Source: UMGS1498 sp900552335 (GTDB lineage Bacteria > Bacillota_I > Bacilli_A > RF39 > UBA660). Taken from it: a stretch of 64,000 nucleotides of DNA. Every line of letters begins with the position of its first letter. Within the stretch, counting starts at the first letter, position 1. Shown one piece after another: positions 16,942-24,667 of the stretch. A program made the translations under genes and the position numbers. The notes below the pieces were generated by a model. That model saw only the letters and a list, made by a program, of their open reading frames with translations. It was not told where the DNA came from and did no database searches. The DNA lies in NCBI GenBank assembly GCA_902477075.1, contig CABSFU010000004.1, positions 1 to 64,000 of the forward strand, written 5' to 3'.

Positions 16942-17868
16942 ATGCTTAAAATAGAAGTAGATGGTAAGAGTTATTTAAATCCAAACGAAGAACTTCGTAA
17001 TCAAATAAGAGATATTGTAAAAGAATATGATGAGAAATTCGAAAATAATCAATTACTAGATGAAAATACTATTTATGCTGTTATTTACGATATTACGACT
17101 CAGTTAAAGGAAATAAATCCAGTAGAATACATTTCTATTGTGACATTAGTCTATCAAGATGTATTTACATATTTTAAGTACATGAAAAAGAATAATGAGA
17201 TTATTTCTTATAACAAACAAAATCTAGTATTGTTAGAAGCAAATAATATGGAAGAAGCACTTGAAAAATATGAAGAGAATGTAGATTTCTTTCTTGAGAA
17301 TTTTGTTTATTTGCTTAGACAAAATAATTTATATTTAATTCGTATAAGACTATCCTTAGAGGAAAAAGAACACAAAAAATTAAGAAAAATTTGTCCATTA
17401 CACCAGTATGATGAATATGCTTTACAGGAATATATAAGTTTTTCATCTCTAGAAGACTACTATTTAGAAAATTTAGATGAGTTTTCTACTCCTGATGAAT
17501 TAGTAGATGATATTGTTTTCTTTTTGGAATATCTTTATCATAATAAAAAAGCACTTTATTATATTTATATAAATGAAATTGTCAAAAAGCTAGCTAAATG
17601 GTGCTATTATTATTTAAATCAGTCTTCTGAAGTAGACGAATATGATTTAGAGGTTCGATTTGTTCAACTTATCAATGGTAAGAAAATGAGCAAAATTGGT
17701 AATATTTTATCTGCAAACCCAGAATTTCTAAAAGAAATTTTAACTAGAATTTTTGATGCTATGGATACGGGGTATCCCACGATTCAAACAGAAAGAGGAT
17801 TTGAAGTTCCAACTGATAAGGTGTTAAATAAATATTTTGAAAAATGGATGGATCATAAAAGAAACTAA
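16942..17868 (+). CDS. hypothetical soluble protein (308 aa)
   Basis: An acidic, helix-rich protein with many Tyr and Leu and no signal peptide or membrane helix. It starts 10 bases after pnp with a GGGTGG site and so is likely in the pnp transcript. No known motif is seen. A terminator overlaps its last codons. Confidence 0.65.
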   Translation: MLKIEVDGKSYLNPNEELRNQIRDIVKEYDEKFENNQLLDENTIYAVIYDITTQLKEINPVEYISIVTLVYQDVFTYFKYMKKNNEIISYNKQNLVLLEANNMEEALEKYEENVDFFLENFVYLLRQNNLYLIRIRLSLEEKEHKKLRKICPLHQYDEYALQEYISFSSLEDYYLENLDEFSTPDELVDDIVFFLEYLYHNKKALYYIYINEIVKKLAKWCYYYLNQSSEVDEYDLEVRFVQLINGKKMSKIGNILSANPEFLKEILTRIFDAMDTGYPTIQTERGFEVPTDKVLNKYFEKWMDHKRN

Positions 17869-17884
17869 CAGCGTTTCTTTTTTC
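17858..17884 (+). terminator. terminator at the end of the pnp unit
   Basis: AAAGAAAC (17858-17865) pairs with GTTTCTTT (17873-17880), followed by Ts. Confidence 0.75.
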
Positions 17885-17913
17885 TTTACACAAACAGTTG
17901 TTCGTGATAAAAT
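17885..17913 (+). promoter_or_regulatory. dinB promoter
   Basis: TTTACA (17885-17890), 17 bases, TAAAAT (17908-17913). No clear LexA box (CGAACN4GTTCG) is seen. Confidence 0.7.
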
Positions 17914-17930
17914 AGTGCTAGGTGGTAGCA

Positions 17931-19139
17931 ATGAAAAATATCATATTTCATATTGATGTCAATAATGCTTTTTTATCATGGACAGCGGTCGATTTATTAG
18001 AACAAGGTTACAAATATGATATTCGTAATAGTTATGCTGTGGTTGGAGGAGATGAAACAAAAAGAAGAGGAATTGTTTTAGCAAAAAGTAATTCAGCTAA
18101 AAAAATGGGAATTGTAACAGGGGAAACTTTATATAGTGCTAGAAAAAAATGTAGAGTTTTAAAAGTATATTCTCCCAATTATCCCTTTTACCAAAAAAAA
18201 TCAAATGAATTATTTACACTATTATCAAAATATACAAATGATATAGAACCCTTTTCTATAGATGAGTGTTTTCTGGATTATACAAAAATTAAACACCAAT
18301 ATGGAAATGAAATTTTATTTGCTCATAAATTAAAAAATCAAATACAAAAAGAATTAGGGTTTACAGTAAATATTGGGATTGGCAATAATAAATTATGTGC
18401 TAAAATGGCGTCAGATTTTTTAAAACCAAATCGAGTTCATACTTTATATGATGAAGAAGTAGAAAGTAAAATGTATCCTTTACCAATTGAAGATTTATTT
18501 GGAATTGGTAAAAAAACCGCTCCTAAGCTGCGTAAATTAGGAATTCAAACAATAGGTGACTTGGCTTATTATCCAGAACAAAAATTAATACTGTATTTCA
18601 AGAATCAAGCAATAAAAATGAAAGAGGCCGCAATGGGTATTGATCATTCTATTATCCAAAAGAAAAAAGAAACAAGAGAAAGTATTAGTAATTCAACTAC
18701 ATTAGAAAAAGATTATACAGATAAAGTAGAAATTTATAAAATATTAGAACTAATTTCTGAAAATGTAGCGCGTGCCCTTCGTAAGCAAAATAAATATGCT
18801 TATACCGTTTCTGTTCAATTAAAAGACTGTTATTTTAAAAGTAGACAACATCAAAAGAAAATGATGAACCCAACCAATTTAACCGATGTCATTTTTGAAG
18901 TTAGTAAAAGTTTAGTGGATGAAATGTGGGATGAGATACCTATTCGATTAGTTGGAATTCGTCTAGATAATCTAACACTTGAAAACAATAGACAAGTTTC
19001 TTTATTTGATGATATAAAATTAGAAAATAAAAATGTAGAACTAGAAAAAACACTAGATGAATTAAAAGATAAGTTTGGTAATTCTATTATTCGAAAAGCA
19101 TCTAGTTCTAATCATAAAATAAATAAAAAATATTTATAA
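17931..19139 (+). CDS. dinB: Y-family DNA polymerase IV
   Basis: 402 residues with the Y-family catalytic motifs HIDVNNAFLSW (first Asp) and FSIDECFLDYT (Asp-Glu pair), a helix-hairpin-helix segment (LFGIGKKTAPKLRKLGI, about 185-205) and a little-finger domain. It copies past damaged bases and is error-prone. ATG 17931 follows AGGTGG. No beta-clamp peptide is obvious except QVSLFD near the C-terminus, which fits the QxxLF consensus. Confidence 0.93.
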   Translation: MKNIIFHIDVNNAFLSWTAVDLLEQGYKYDIRNSYAVVGGDETKRRGIVLAKSNSAKKMGIVTGETLYSARKKCRVLKVYSPNYPFYQKKSNELFTLLSKYTNDIEPFSIDECFLDYTKIKHQYGNEILFAHKLKNQIQKELGFTVNIGIGNNKLCAKMASDFLKPNRVHTLYDEEVESKMYPLPIEDLFGIGKKTAPKLRKLGIQTIGDLAYYPEQKLILYFKNQAIKMKEAAMGIDHSIIQKKKETRESISNSTTLEKDYTDKVEIYKILELISENVARALRKQNKYAYTVSVQLKDCYFKSRQHQKKMMNPTNLTDVIFEVSKSLVDEMWDEIPIRLVGIRLDNLTLENNRQVSLFDDIKLENKNVELEKTLDELKDKFGNSIIRKASSSNHKINKKYL

Positions 19140-19189
19140 ATAGACTTTTTATTTACTATCTGATAAAATAAAGAACAGGACGTGATGTT

Positions 19190-20020
19190 ATGAGCAAATT
19201 GCTAGGTATGGTAAATACATTGGAAATAGAAGATACATTAGATTATTTAGATGGATACATTTTTGGTTTCAGAGGATTTGCTATTAATTGTTTATGTTCC
19301 TTTTCATTAGAAGAACTAATAGAAACCATTCAAAAATTAAAAAAACAGAAAAAAGAAATTTATCTTTTAATGAATAAGAATATGCATAAAAAAGATATTA
19401 AAAATTTAAAATCTATTTTAAAAGAAATAGATAAGTTAAAAATAAATGGTATTTTCTATGCTGATAATGCTTTTTTAACTTTAAAAGATGAATTAAATCT
19501 CCAAACAAAACTTGTTTGGTATCAAGAACATCTAGGAACTTCTTATACAAGCATCAACACTTATTATGAATATGGAATTAAAAGTTCTGTTATTTCAAAT
19601 GATATTACGATTCATGAAGTAAAAGAAATAATGGAACAAACCAATAGTGAACTATATTACATGATATTTGGTTATTTACCTATGTTTGTTAGTGAAAGAC
19701 ATCAAATTCAAAATTATGAGAAACACTTCAAATTAAATGGCGAAACAAATTACAATTATTTTATAAATGAAAATGTAAAATATCCCATTATCGATAATGA
19801 GCTTGGAACTTTTGCTTTTTCAAGCTTACCAGTGTTTGCTTATCAAGAATATTTGGAAATAAAAGATAAAATGCCATATGTAATACTATCGGATTTATTA
19901 ATAGAAAAAGAAAAATTTTTACAAGTTTTAAAAAAAATAAAAAATGAAACAGAAGAAGAAATTGATATAAAAACTTCACCAAATTTCTTATATCAAGATA
20001 CCATTTATAAGATTAAGTGA
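19190..20020 (+). CDS. trhP1: U32-family protein, TrhP1-like partner
   Basis: 276 residues of the shorter U32 peptidase-like family: a TIM-barrel-like body with FYADNAF, VWYQEHLGTSY and the diagnostic FGYLPMFVSERH block. It lacks the Cys cluster of the larger partner. In B. subtilis the pair YrrN/YrrO (TrhP1/TrhP2) is needed for prephenate-dependent hydroxylation of U34 in tRNA. The partner gene follows at 20316. Confidence 0.75.
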   Translation: MSKLLGMVNTLEIEDTLDYLDGYIFGFRGFAINCLCSFSLEELIETIQKLKKQKKEIYLLMNKNMHKKDIKNLKSILKEIDKLKINGIFYADNAFLTLKDELNLQTKLVWYQEHLGTSYTSINTYYEYGIKSSVISNDITIHEVKEIMEQTNSELYYMIFGYLPMFVSERHQIQNYEKHFKLNGETNYNYFINENVKYPIIDNELGTFAFSSLPVFAYQEYLEIKDKMPYVILSDLLIEKEKFLQVLKKIKNETEEEIDIKTSPNFLYQDTIYKIK

Positions 20021-20044
20021 AGTTCATATTAGGATGGTTAAGGT

Positions 20045-20224
20045 ATGAAAATAGAATTTGCGATTTTCATAACAAATAAGTTAAACGTTGTAAATATTAA
20101 TATCATCAAAATGATGTTAGCATACGATAATTTAATGGAAGATAATTGCCTGTATTGGAAGAATGTAACAGCAAAAAATATATTAATAGGTTACAACAAG
20201 AATATCGCATTGAAACAAATATAA
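20045..20224 (+). CDS. possible small ORF (59 aa) between the U32 genes
   Basis: An ATG-started frame after TTAAGG encodes 59 residues of no recognised family. In another frame the 3' end reads like a protein C-terminus (LQQEYRIETNIKLYE), so this 296-base gap may instead be a decayed gene. Treat as doubtful. Confidence 0.25.
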   Translation: MKIEFAIFITNKLNVVNINIIKMMLAYDNLMEDNCLYWKNVTAKNILIGYNKNIALKQI

Positions 20225-20237
20225 AATTGTATGAGTG

Positions 20238-20258
20238 AGACATTTAATATGTCTTTTC
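20238..20258 (+). terminator. terminator after the TrhP1-like unit
   Basis: AGACAT (20238-20243) pairs with ATGTCT (20249-20254), followed by TTTC. Confidence 0.55.
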
Positions 20259-20262
20259 TTCA

Positions 20263-20291
20263 TTGACAACCAATTAGCTATGTTCTAAAAT
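20263..20291 (+). promoter_or_regulatory. trhP2 promoter
   Basis: TTGACA (20263-20268), 17 bases, TAAAAT (20286-20291). Confidence 0.8.
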
Positions 20292-20315
20292 ATAGCTAAA
20301 CGTGTAGGAGGAAAT

Positions 20316-21527
20316 ATGCCAGAGTTATTAGCGCCAGCAGGCGATTTAGAAAGATTAAAAATAGCATTTATTTACGGAGCAGATGCTGTATACATAGGTG
20401 GACCTATATTAGGATTACGAGCAAACGCCATTAACTTTACATTTGAAGAAATAAAAGAGGGAGTAGCATTTGCTCACAACAGAGGGAAAAAAGTATATGT
20501 AACAGTAAATATAGTTTTACATAATAAAGAAGTAAAAGCAGTAGACGAATACTTAAAAAAATTAGAGGAATTAAATGTAGATGCTATTATTGTAAGTGAT
20601 ATTTATATTATAAAAAGAGCTTTAGAAATAACAAATTTGGAAGTTCATTTATCAACGCAAGCCTCTACTATGAATAAAGAAATGGCTCAATTTTATAAAA
20701 ATTTAGGTGTAAAAAGAATTGTTTTGGCACGTGAAGTAAATAAAGAAGACATTGAAGATATTTTAAAAAATGTCGATATTGAGATAGAGTGTTTTATTCA
20801 TGGTGCTATGTGTTCTAGTATTTCAGGAAGATGTGCCATGTCTAACTTTTTAACAGGCAGAGATGCTAATCGTGGTGGATGTGCTCAAACTTGCAGATGG
20901 GATTATACTTTAGAAAATAAGGATGGAGAAATTATAAAAGGGGAAAAAGATTTTACTTTTTGTGCCAAAGATTTATCTATGTTAAAAGAGATTCCAATTA
21001 TGATAGATATGGGAATCAAATCTTTCAAAATTGAAGGAAGAATGCGTTCTATTTACTATATAGCAACCATAGTAGGAACTTATCGTAAAGTAATAGACAC
21101 CTATTTAAAAGACAAACAACATTATCAATATAATCCTTCTTATGAAACAACATTAAGAAATTGTGCCAACAGAGATGCTGTTATTCAATTTTTTGATAAG
21201 CCAATAACAGAAGAAGAAAGTTATTATAATGGTAGAGAAGAAGTATCCAATCAAGATTTTTTAGGAATTGTTTTAGATTATGATCATACAACCCATAAAG
21301 CAACCGTTGAACAGAGAAATTATTTTAAAAAAGGTGATCACTGTGTTATTTTTGGGCCACATCATGAAGATGTTTTCTATACATTTAATGACATATTCGA
21401 TGCAGATGAAAATATAATAGAGGTAGTAAGACACCCTAGACAGATTGTTCAAATAGAAATCAAGAAACCACTTGAAAAATATGATATGATTCGCATAAAA
21501 AAAGTTGACAAAAAAGAAAATGTATAG
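20316..21527 (+). CDS. trhP2: U32-family tRNA hydroxylation protein TrhP2
   Basis: 403 residues with the U32 family start PELLAPAGDLERLKIAF, the FIHGAMCSSISGRC block and CAQTCRWDY; the spaced Cys residues bind a 4Fe-4S cluster in characterised members. A small beta domain follows after residue 320. With TrhP1 it makes 5-hydroxyuridine at tRNA position 34. It has its own promoter and a TAGGAGGA site, and is followed by greA as in many Bacillota. Confidence 0.85.
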   Translation: MPELLAPAGDLERLKIAFIYGADAVYIGGPILGLRANAINFTFEEIKEGVAFAHNRGKKVYVTVNIVLHNKEVKAVDEYLKKLEELNVDAIIVSDIYIIKRALEITNLEVHLSTQASTMNKEMAQFYKNLGVKRIVLAREVNKEDIEDILKNVDIEIECFIHGAMCSSISGRCAMSNFLTGRDANRGGCAQTCRWDYTLENKDGEIIKGEKDFTFCAKDLSMLKEIPIMIDMGIKSFKIEGRMRSIYYIATIVGTYRKVIDTYLKDKQHYQYNPSYETTLRNCANRDAVIQFFDKPITEEESYYNGREEVSNQDFLGIVLDYDHTTHKATVEQRNYFKKGDHCVIFGPHHEDVFYTFNDIFDADENIIEVVRHPRQIVQIEIKKPLEKYDMIRIKKVDKKENV

Positions 21528-21563
21528 TATTATTTTGAGTGTTTAATAGAAGAGGTGAAAACC

Positions 21564-22034
21564 ATGACAGAAAAGAAAAAAACATATCTTACTGAAGATG
21601 GCTTAGAAGAATTAAAAAAAGAATTAGAATATTTAAAAACAGAAAAAAGACCAGAAGTAATTAATGCTTTAAAAGAAGCCAGAGCTTTAGGCGATTTAAG
21701 TGAAAATGCTGAATATGATGCAGCTAGAGCAGAACAGGCTGAAGTCGAAAATAAAATATCTGAAATAGAAGCTATGTTAGAAAATGCTGAGTTAATTAAA
21801 GATGTTAATACAAATAAAGTATCCATTGGAACTACAGTAACATTAAAGTATGTAGAAGATGATGAAACAGACACTTACACGATTGTTGGTAGTAAAGAGG
21901 CAGATCCATTTGCTAACAAAATCTCAAATGAATCTCCTTTAGCAAAAGCCATTATAGGTGCTAAAAAAGGACAATTTGTAATGGTAGATAGTCCTAACGG
22001 AAAATATCAAGTTGAAATTCTAGAAATATCATAA
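21564..22034 (+). CDS. greA: transcription elongation factor GreA
   Basis: 156 residues: an N-terminal coiled coil (about 1-75) with the functional acidic tip (LGDLSENAEYDAAR) and a C-terminal FKBP-like domain (about 80-156) ending in the GKYQVEILEI strand. GreA restarts backtracked RNA polymerase by stimulating transcript cleavage. The start ATG at 21564 follows AGAGGTG. Confidence 0.95.
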   Translation: MTEKKKTYLTEDGLEELKKELEYLKTEKRPEVINALKEARALGDLSENAEYDAARAEQAEVENKISEIEAMLENAELIKDVNTNKVSIGTTVTLKYVEDDETDTYTIVGSKEADPFANKISNESPLAKAIIGAKKGQFVMVDSPNGKYQVEILEIS

Positions 22035-22049
22035 TAAATGATATTTTTT
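22024..22049 (+). terminator. greA terminator
   Basis: AAATATCAT (22024-22032) pairs with ATGATATTT (22038-22046) and runs into Ts; the stem overlaps the stop codon. Confidence 0.8.
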
Positions 22050-22083
22050 CGATATTGTGCTTTAAAAAAATGGAAATATAAGG

Positions 22084-22089
22084 TATAAT
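22084..22089 (+). promoter_or_regulatory. -10 box of tig
   Basis: A perfect TATAAT lies 23 bases before the start; the -35 hexamer (TTTAAA, 17 bases upstream) is weak. Confidence 0.5.
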
Positions 22090-22112
22090 AGATAATGTTT
22101 AAGGAGGATATT

Positions 22113-23369
22113 ATGGAAAAAAATAAATTAGAAATTACGATTAAAATAGAAGGAAAAGAATGGGAAGAAGCTTTAGATAAAGCATTCAAAGAAGCTAATA
22201 AAAAAGCTAAAATAGATGGATTCAGACCAGGAAAAGCTCCAAAAGATGTATTCTTAAAAAAATATGGAGAAGAATCATTATGGTTAGATGCAGCTGATCT
22301 TGTACTACAATCTGCTTACACTAAAATGTTAGAAGAACATAAAGACTTAGAATTAGTTGCACAACCAGATGTAGCAATTAAAGCTATTTCAAAAGAATAT
22401 GTGGAATTTAATTTCATTTTAATAACAAAACCAGAAGTAAAATTAAAAAAATATAAAAACTTAGGTGTTAAAAAAGAAGAAGTAACTGTTACAGAAGAAG
22501 AAATTGATAATGCTATTTTAGATATGCGTCATAAATATGCAGAAAATGTAACAAAAGAAGGAACTGTGGAGAATAATGATATTGCCATCATTGATTTTGA
22601 AGGATTTAAAGATGGTGTTGCATTTGAAGGTGGAAAAGGAGAAAACTATTCTTTAACAATTGGATCTCATACTTTTATTCCTGGATTTGAAGAACAATTA
22701 ATTGGTATGAAAACGGGAGAAGAAAGAGAAATTAAAGTAACTTTCCCAGAAGACTATCATGCAGAAGATTTAAAAGGACAAGAAGTAACTTTTAAAGTAA
22801 AAGTAAACGAAATTAAACAAATTGTTATTCCAGAATTAGATAAAGATTTCTTTGAAGATTTAGGTATGGAAGGTATTAATGATGAAGCCTCTTTAAGAAC
22901 CCAAGTAAAGGAAAATCTTACAGCTCATAAAGAACAACATGCATTAGATCATTATATTGATGCTTTATTAGATGCTGGTATTGAAAATATGGAAGTAGAA
23001 ATTCCTTCTGTTATGATTGAAGAAGAACAAAATAGAATGATTCGTCAATATGAAGAAAATTTAAAAATGCAAGGACTTACTTTAGCACAATTCTATCAAT
23101 TCACAAATTCTGATGAAGCTGCTTTAAAAGATCAAATGAAAGAAGAGGCAGAAAAAAGAGTAAAATCTCGTTTATTACTAGAAGAAATTGTAAAAGAAGA
23201 AAAAATCAATGTAACAGATGAAGATACAGAAAAAGAAGCTGAAGATCTAGCTAAAAAATATAATATGGAAAAAGATGAATTCCTAAAACTATTTGGTGGG
23301 TTAGATATGGTTAAATATGATTTAGAAATGCGTAAAGCAATTGACGTATTAAAAGAAAATAATAAATAA
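22113..23369 (+). CDS. tig: trigger factor
   Basis: 418 residues. The ribosome-binding domain carries the GFRPGKAPKDVF signature near residue 40. An FKBP-type prolyl isomerase domain spans about 150-235 (GFEGGKGENYSLTIGS, FIPGFEEQLIGM), followed by the helical C-terminal chaperone arms. It binds nascent chains at the ribosome exit. ATG 22113 has an ideal AAGGAGG site. Confidence 0.96.
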   Translation: MEKNKLEITIKIEGKEWEEALDKAFKEANKKAKIDGFRPGKAPKDVFLKKYGEESLWLDAADLVLQSAYTKMLEEHKDLELVAQPDVAIKAISKEYVEFNFILITKPEVKLKKYKNLGVKKEEVTVTEEEIDNAILDMRHKYAENVTKEGTVENNDIAIIDFEGFKDGVAFEGGKGENYSLTIGSHTFIPGFEEQLIGMKTGEEREIKVTFPEDYHAEDLKGQEVTFKVKVNEIKQIVIPELDKDFFEDLGMEGINDEASLRTQVKENLTAHKEQHALDHYIDALLDAGIENMEVEIPSVMIEEEQNRMIRQYEENLKMQGLTLAQFYQFTNSDEAALKDQMKEEAEKRVKSRLLLEEIVKEEKINVTDEDTEKEAEDLAKKYNMEKDEFLKLFGGLDMVKYDLEMRKAIDVLKENNK

Positions 23370-23395
23370 GCAACAAAAGTTGCTTATTTATTTTT
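23365..23395 (+). terminator. tig terminator
   Basis: AATAAGCAAC (23365-23374) pairs with GTTGCTTATT (23379-23388), followed by a T-rich tail. Confidence 0.85.
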
Positions 23396-23439
23396 CATAA
23401 AAAAAATAAATAAAAATCATGTTAATTTATTGTCACATG

Positions 23440-23448
23440 TGATATAAT
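23440..23448 (+). promoter_or_regulatory. extended -10 promoter
   Basis: TGATATAAT, a perfect TATAAT with TGn extension, 26 bases before the HD-domain gene. Confidence 0.6.
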
Positions 23449-23474
23449 GTATTAGGCTTGAGGTGGCAAGATAG

Positions 23475-23978
23475 ATGTTAAACATAGAAAAAGATGAAAG
23501 GTATTTTTCTATTATCGATAATATTATATACGATAAAGAATTTTATAAATTAAATCAAATAGAACATCATGGTATTACAAGATATACACATTCTGTAAGA
23601 GTTTCTTATTATTCTTATAAACTCTGCAAATTGTTAAAATTAGATTATGTAGATGCAGCTAGAGCTGGATTATTACATGATTTTTACATTAGTAAGGAAA
23701 ATAGAACTACGAAAGAACGTTTTTTAGAAACATTCACGCATCCAAAAAAAGCAATGGAACATGCTTTAGAAATTTATGGTATTAATGGAAGAGAAGCTGA
23801 TATTATTCGTTCTCATATGTTTCCTTTTACAACATCCATTCCAAAATATGCAGAAAGCTGGATTGTTGTATTAGTGGACAAGGTAGTAGGAAGTGCTGAA
23901 TTTTGTAAAAAATTTGAAAAAGAATTGGTTTATACAGCAAATGTTTTCATGTTATTTCTTATAAACATGATAAAGTAA
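23475..23978 (+). CDS. HD-domain phosphohydrolase-like protein
   Basis: 167 residues with the HD-superfamily pattern: RYTHSVRVSYYSYKLC (first His), LLHDFY (His-Asp pair), RSHMFPF (later His) and VDKVVG (final Asp). These residues bind metal in phosphohydrolases. The substrate is unknown. The last residues (VFMLFLINMIK) are unusually hydrophobic. It is the last chromosomal gene before tRNA-Arg. Confidence 0.75.
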   Translation: MLNIEKDERYFSIIDNIIYDKEFYKLNQIEHHGITRYTHSVRVSYYSYKLCKLLKLDYVDAARAGLLHDFYISKENRTTKERFLETFTHPKKAMEHALEIYGINGREADIIRSHMFPFTTSIPKYAESWIVVLVDKVVGSAEFCKKFEKELVYTANVFMLFLINMIK

Positions 23979-23986
23979 TAATTTTT

Positions 23987-24010
23987 ATACAAGATGATTC
24001 TATCTTGTAT
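23987..24010 (+). terminator. hairpin between the HD gene and tRNA-Arg
   Basis: ATACAAGAT (23987-23995) pairs with ATCTTGTAT (24002-24010). Only a short T-poor tail follows, so it may be a processing or weak termination site. Confidence 0.45.
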
Positions 24011-24014
24011 ATTT

Positions 24015-24089
24015 GTCCTCGTAACATAATGGATAGTGTAGATTCCTCCTAAGAATCAAATGCAGGTTCGATTCCTGCCGGGGACACCA
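24015..24089 (+). tRNA. tRNA-Arg (anticodon CCT)
   Basis: A full cloverleaf: acceptor GTCCTCG with CGGGGAC (24079-24085), anticodon loop TTCCTCCTAAG with anticodon CCT, T arm GCAGG-TTCGATT-CCTGC, discriminator A and an encoded CCA (24087-24089). The 3' end is the integration site for elements A and B, and the CCA is kept intact. Confidence 0.93.
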
Positions 24090-24102
24090 TTGGCGAATCT
24101 GT
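24085..24102 (+). repeat. left att site of element A in the tRNA-Arg 3' end
   Basis: The 18-base sequence CACCATTGGCGAATCTGT recurs exactly at 30774-30791. Its first seven bases also occur at 34924-34930. It includes the tRNA discriminator and CCA. Confidence 0.75.
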
Positions 24103-24129
24103 TCGAACTATTCGAACTTTGATATATAG

Positions 24130-24156
24130 AATCAATCAGAAATGATTGATTTTTTC
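24130..24156 (+). terminator. element-encoded terminator after tRNA-Arg
   Basis: AATCAATCA (24130-24138) pairs with TGATTGATT (24143-24151) across a GAAA tetraloop and runs into Ts. It replaces the tRNA's original downstream sequence and ends only 36 bases before the next start codon. Confidence 0.8.
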
Positions 24157-24191
24157 GTTTTATAAGAAAAAATTATAGAAAGGTGGAATCT

Positions 24192-24464
24192 ATGATTAAG
24201 TTTATTAAAAAAGAAATAGAGATTGAAGAATCTTTAAAACAAAGAATAATGATTATATGTGATTTTTGTAATACTAAACCAACTATAATAAATGGAAGTA
24301 TTAGAAAGATAGATAAAACTAATCTTACTTATATTGAACCACATAGAATTATTATTAAAGATAATTTATATCTTGCTTTTAATTATTCAAATGAAATATA
24401 TATTCATAATTTGGGTAAGAAAATAAAACTATCAGAACTTGAAAACTATATAAAACAAGCGTAG
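24192..24464 (+). CDS. small left-end protein of element A (unknown family)
   Basis: A 90-residue protein. Homologues occur at the same position in elements B, C and D of this window, sharing TNLxYxEPHRIIIK in the middle, an upstream NTKPTIINGSIRKID-like stretch and a C-terminal LELENYI-like helix. No HTH or membrane segment is obvious. It lies between the att-linked terminator and the LSR promoter, and there is little room for its own promoter. Candidate roles are recombination directionality factor, recombinase regulator or exclusion factor; none is shown. ATG 24192 follows AAAGGTGG. Confidence 0.7.
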   Translation: MIKFIKKEIEIEESLKQRIMIICDFCNTKPTIINGSIRKIDKTNLTYIEPHRIIIKDNLYLAFNYSNEIYIHNLGKKIKLSELENYIKQA

Positions 24465-24467
24465 GTC

Positions 24468-24496
24468 TTGACTTTTAAATTAAAAATGATTATTAT
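24468..24496 (+). promoter_or_regulatory. promoter of the element A recombinase leader
   Basis: TTGACT (24468-24473), 17 bases, TATTAT (24491-24496). Identical hexamers and spacing occur in element C at 41909-41937. Confidence 0.75.
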
Positions 24497-24550
24497 AAGT
24501 AACCAATAAATGACAAGCAGTATCCGTCTTTTATTAAAGGGAGGCATACT

Positions 24551-24625
24551 ATGGTCAAAAACATATTGGAAATAAATAAAACTTATAATAGAAATTTAAG
24601 AGGAGTCAAGAGTATTACTTGTTAA
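24551..24625 (+). CDS. 24-residue leader peptide before the element A recombinase
   Basis: ATG with a strong AAAGGGAGG site, 24 codons (start MVKNILEINKTYN), TAA. Its last third runs through the 5' arm of the following terminator, so ribosome progress could control terminator folding. Similar layouts are known for ribosome-mediated attenuation; here it is inference. Confidence 0.55.
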   Translation: MVKNILEINKTYNRNLRGVKSITC

Positions 24626-24646
24626 TGCTTTTGTCTCCTCTTTTTT
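24598..24646 (+). terminator. attenuator-like terminator before the recombinase
   Basis: AAGAGGAG (24598-24605) pairs with CTCCTCTT (24635-24642), followed by Ts; an inner CAAG/CTTG stem lies in the loop. It sits 22 bases before the recombinase start and downstream of the mapped promoter, so most transcripts should stop here unless read-through is allowed. Confidence 0.7.
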
Positions 24647-24667
24647 CGTAGAAAGAGAGGAATAAAA

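Noticed and set aside
17881..17931. LexA/SOS box in front of dinB
   Set aside because: A CAAACAGTTGTTCG stretch hints at half-sites but the spacing does not match the Gram-positive CGAACN4GTTCG consensus.
20045..20224. ZapA or other known small division gene between the U32 genes
   Set aside because: No ZapA or other motif fits in any frame; kept only as a doubtful small ORF.
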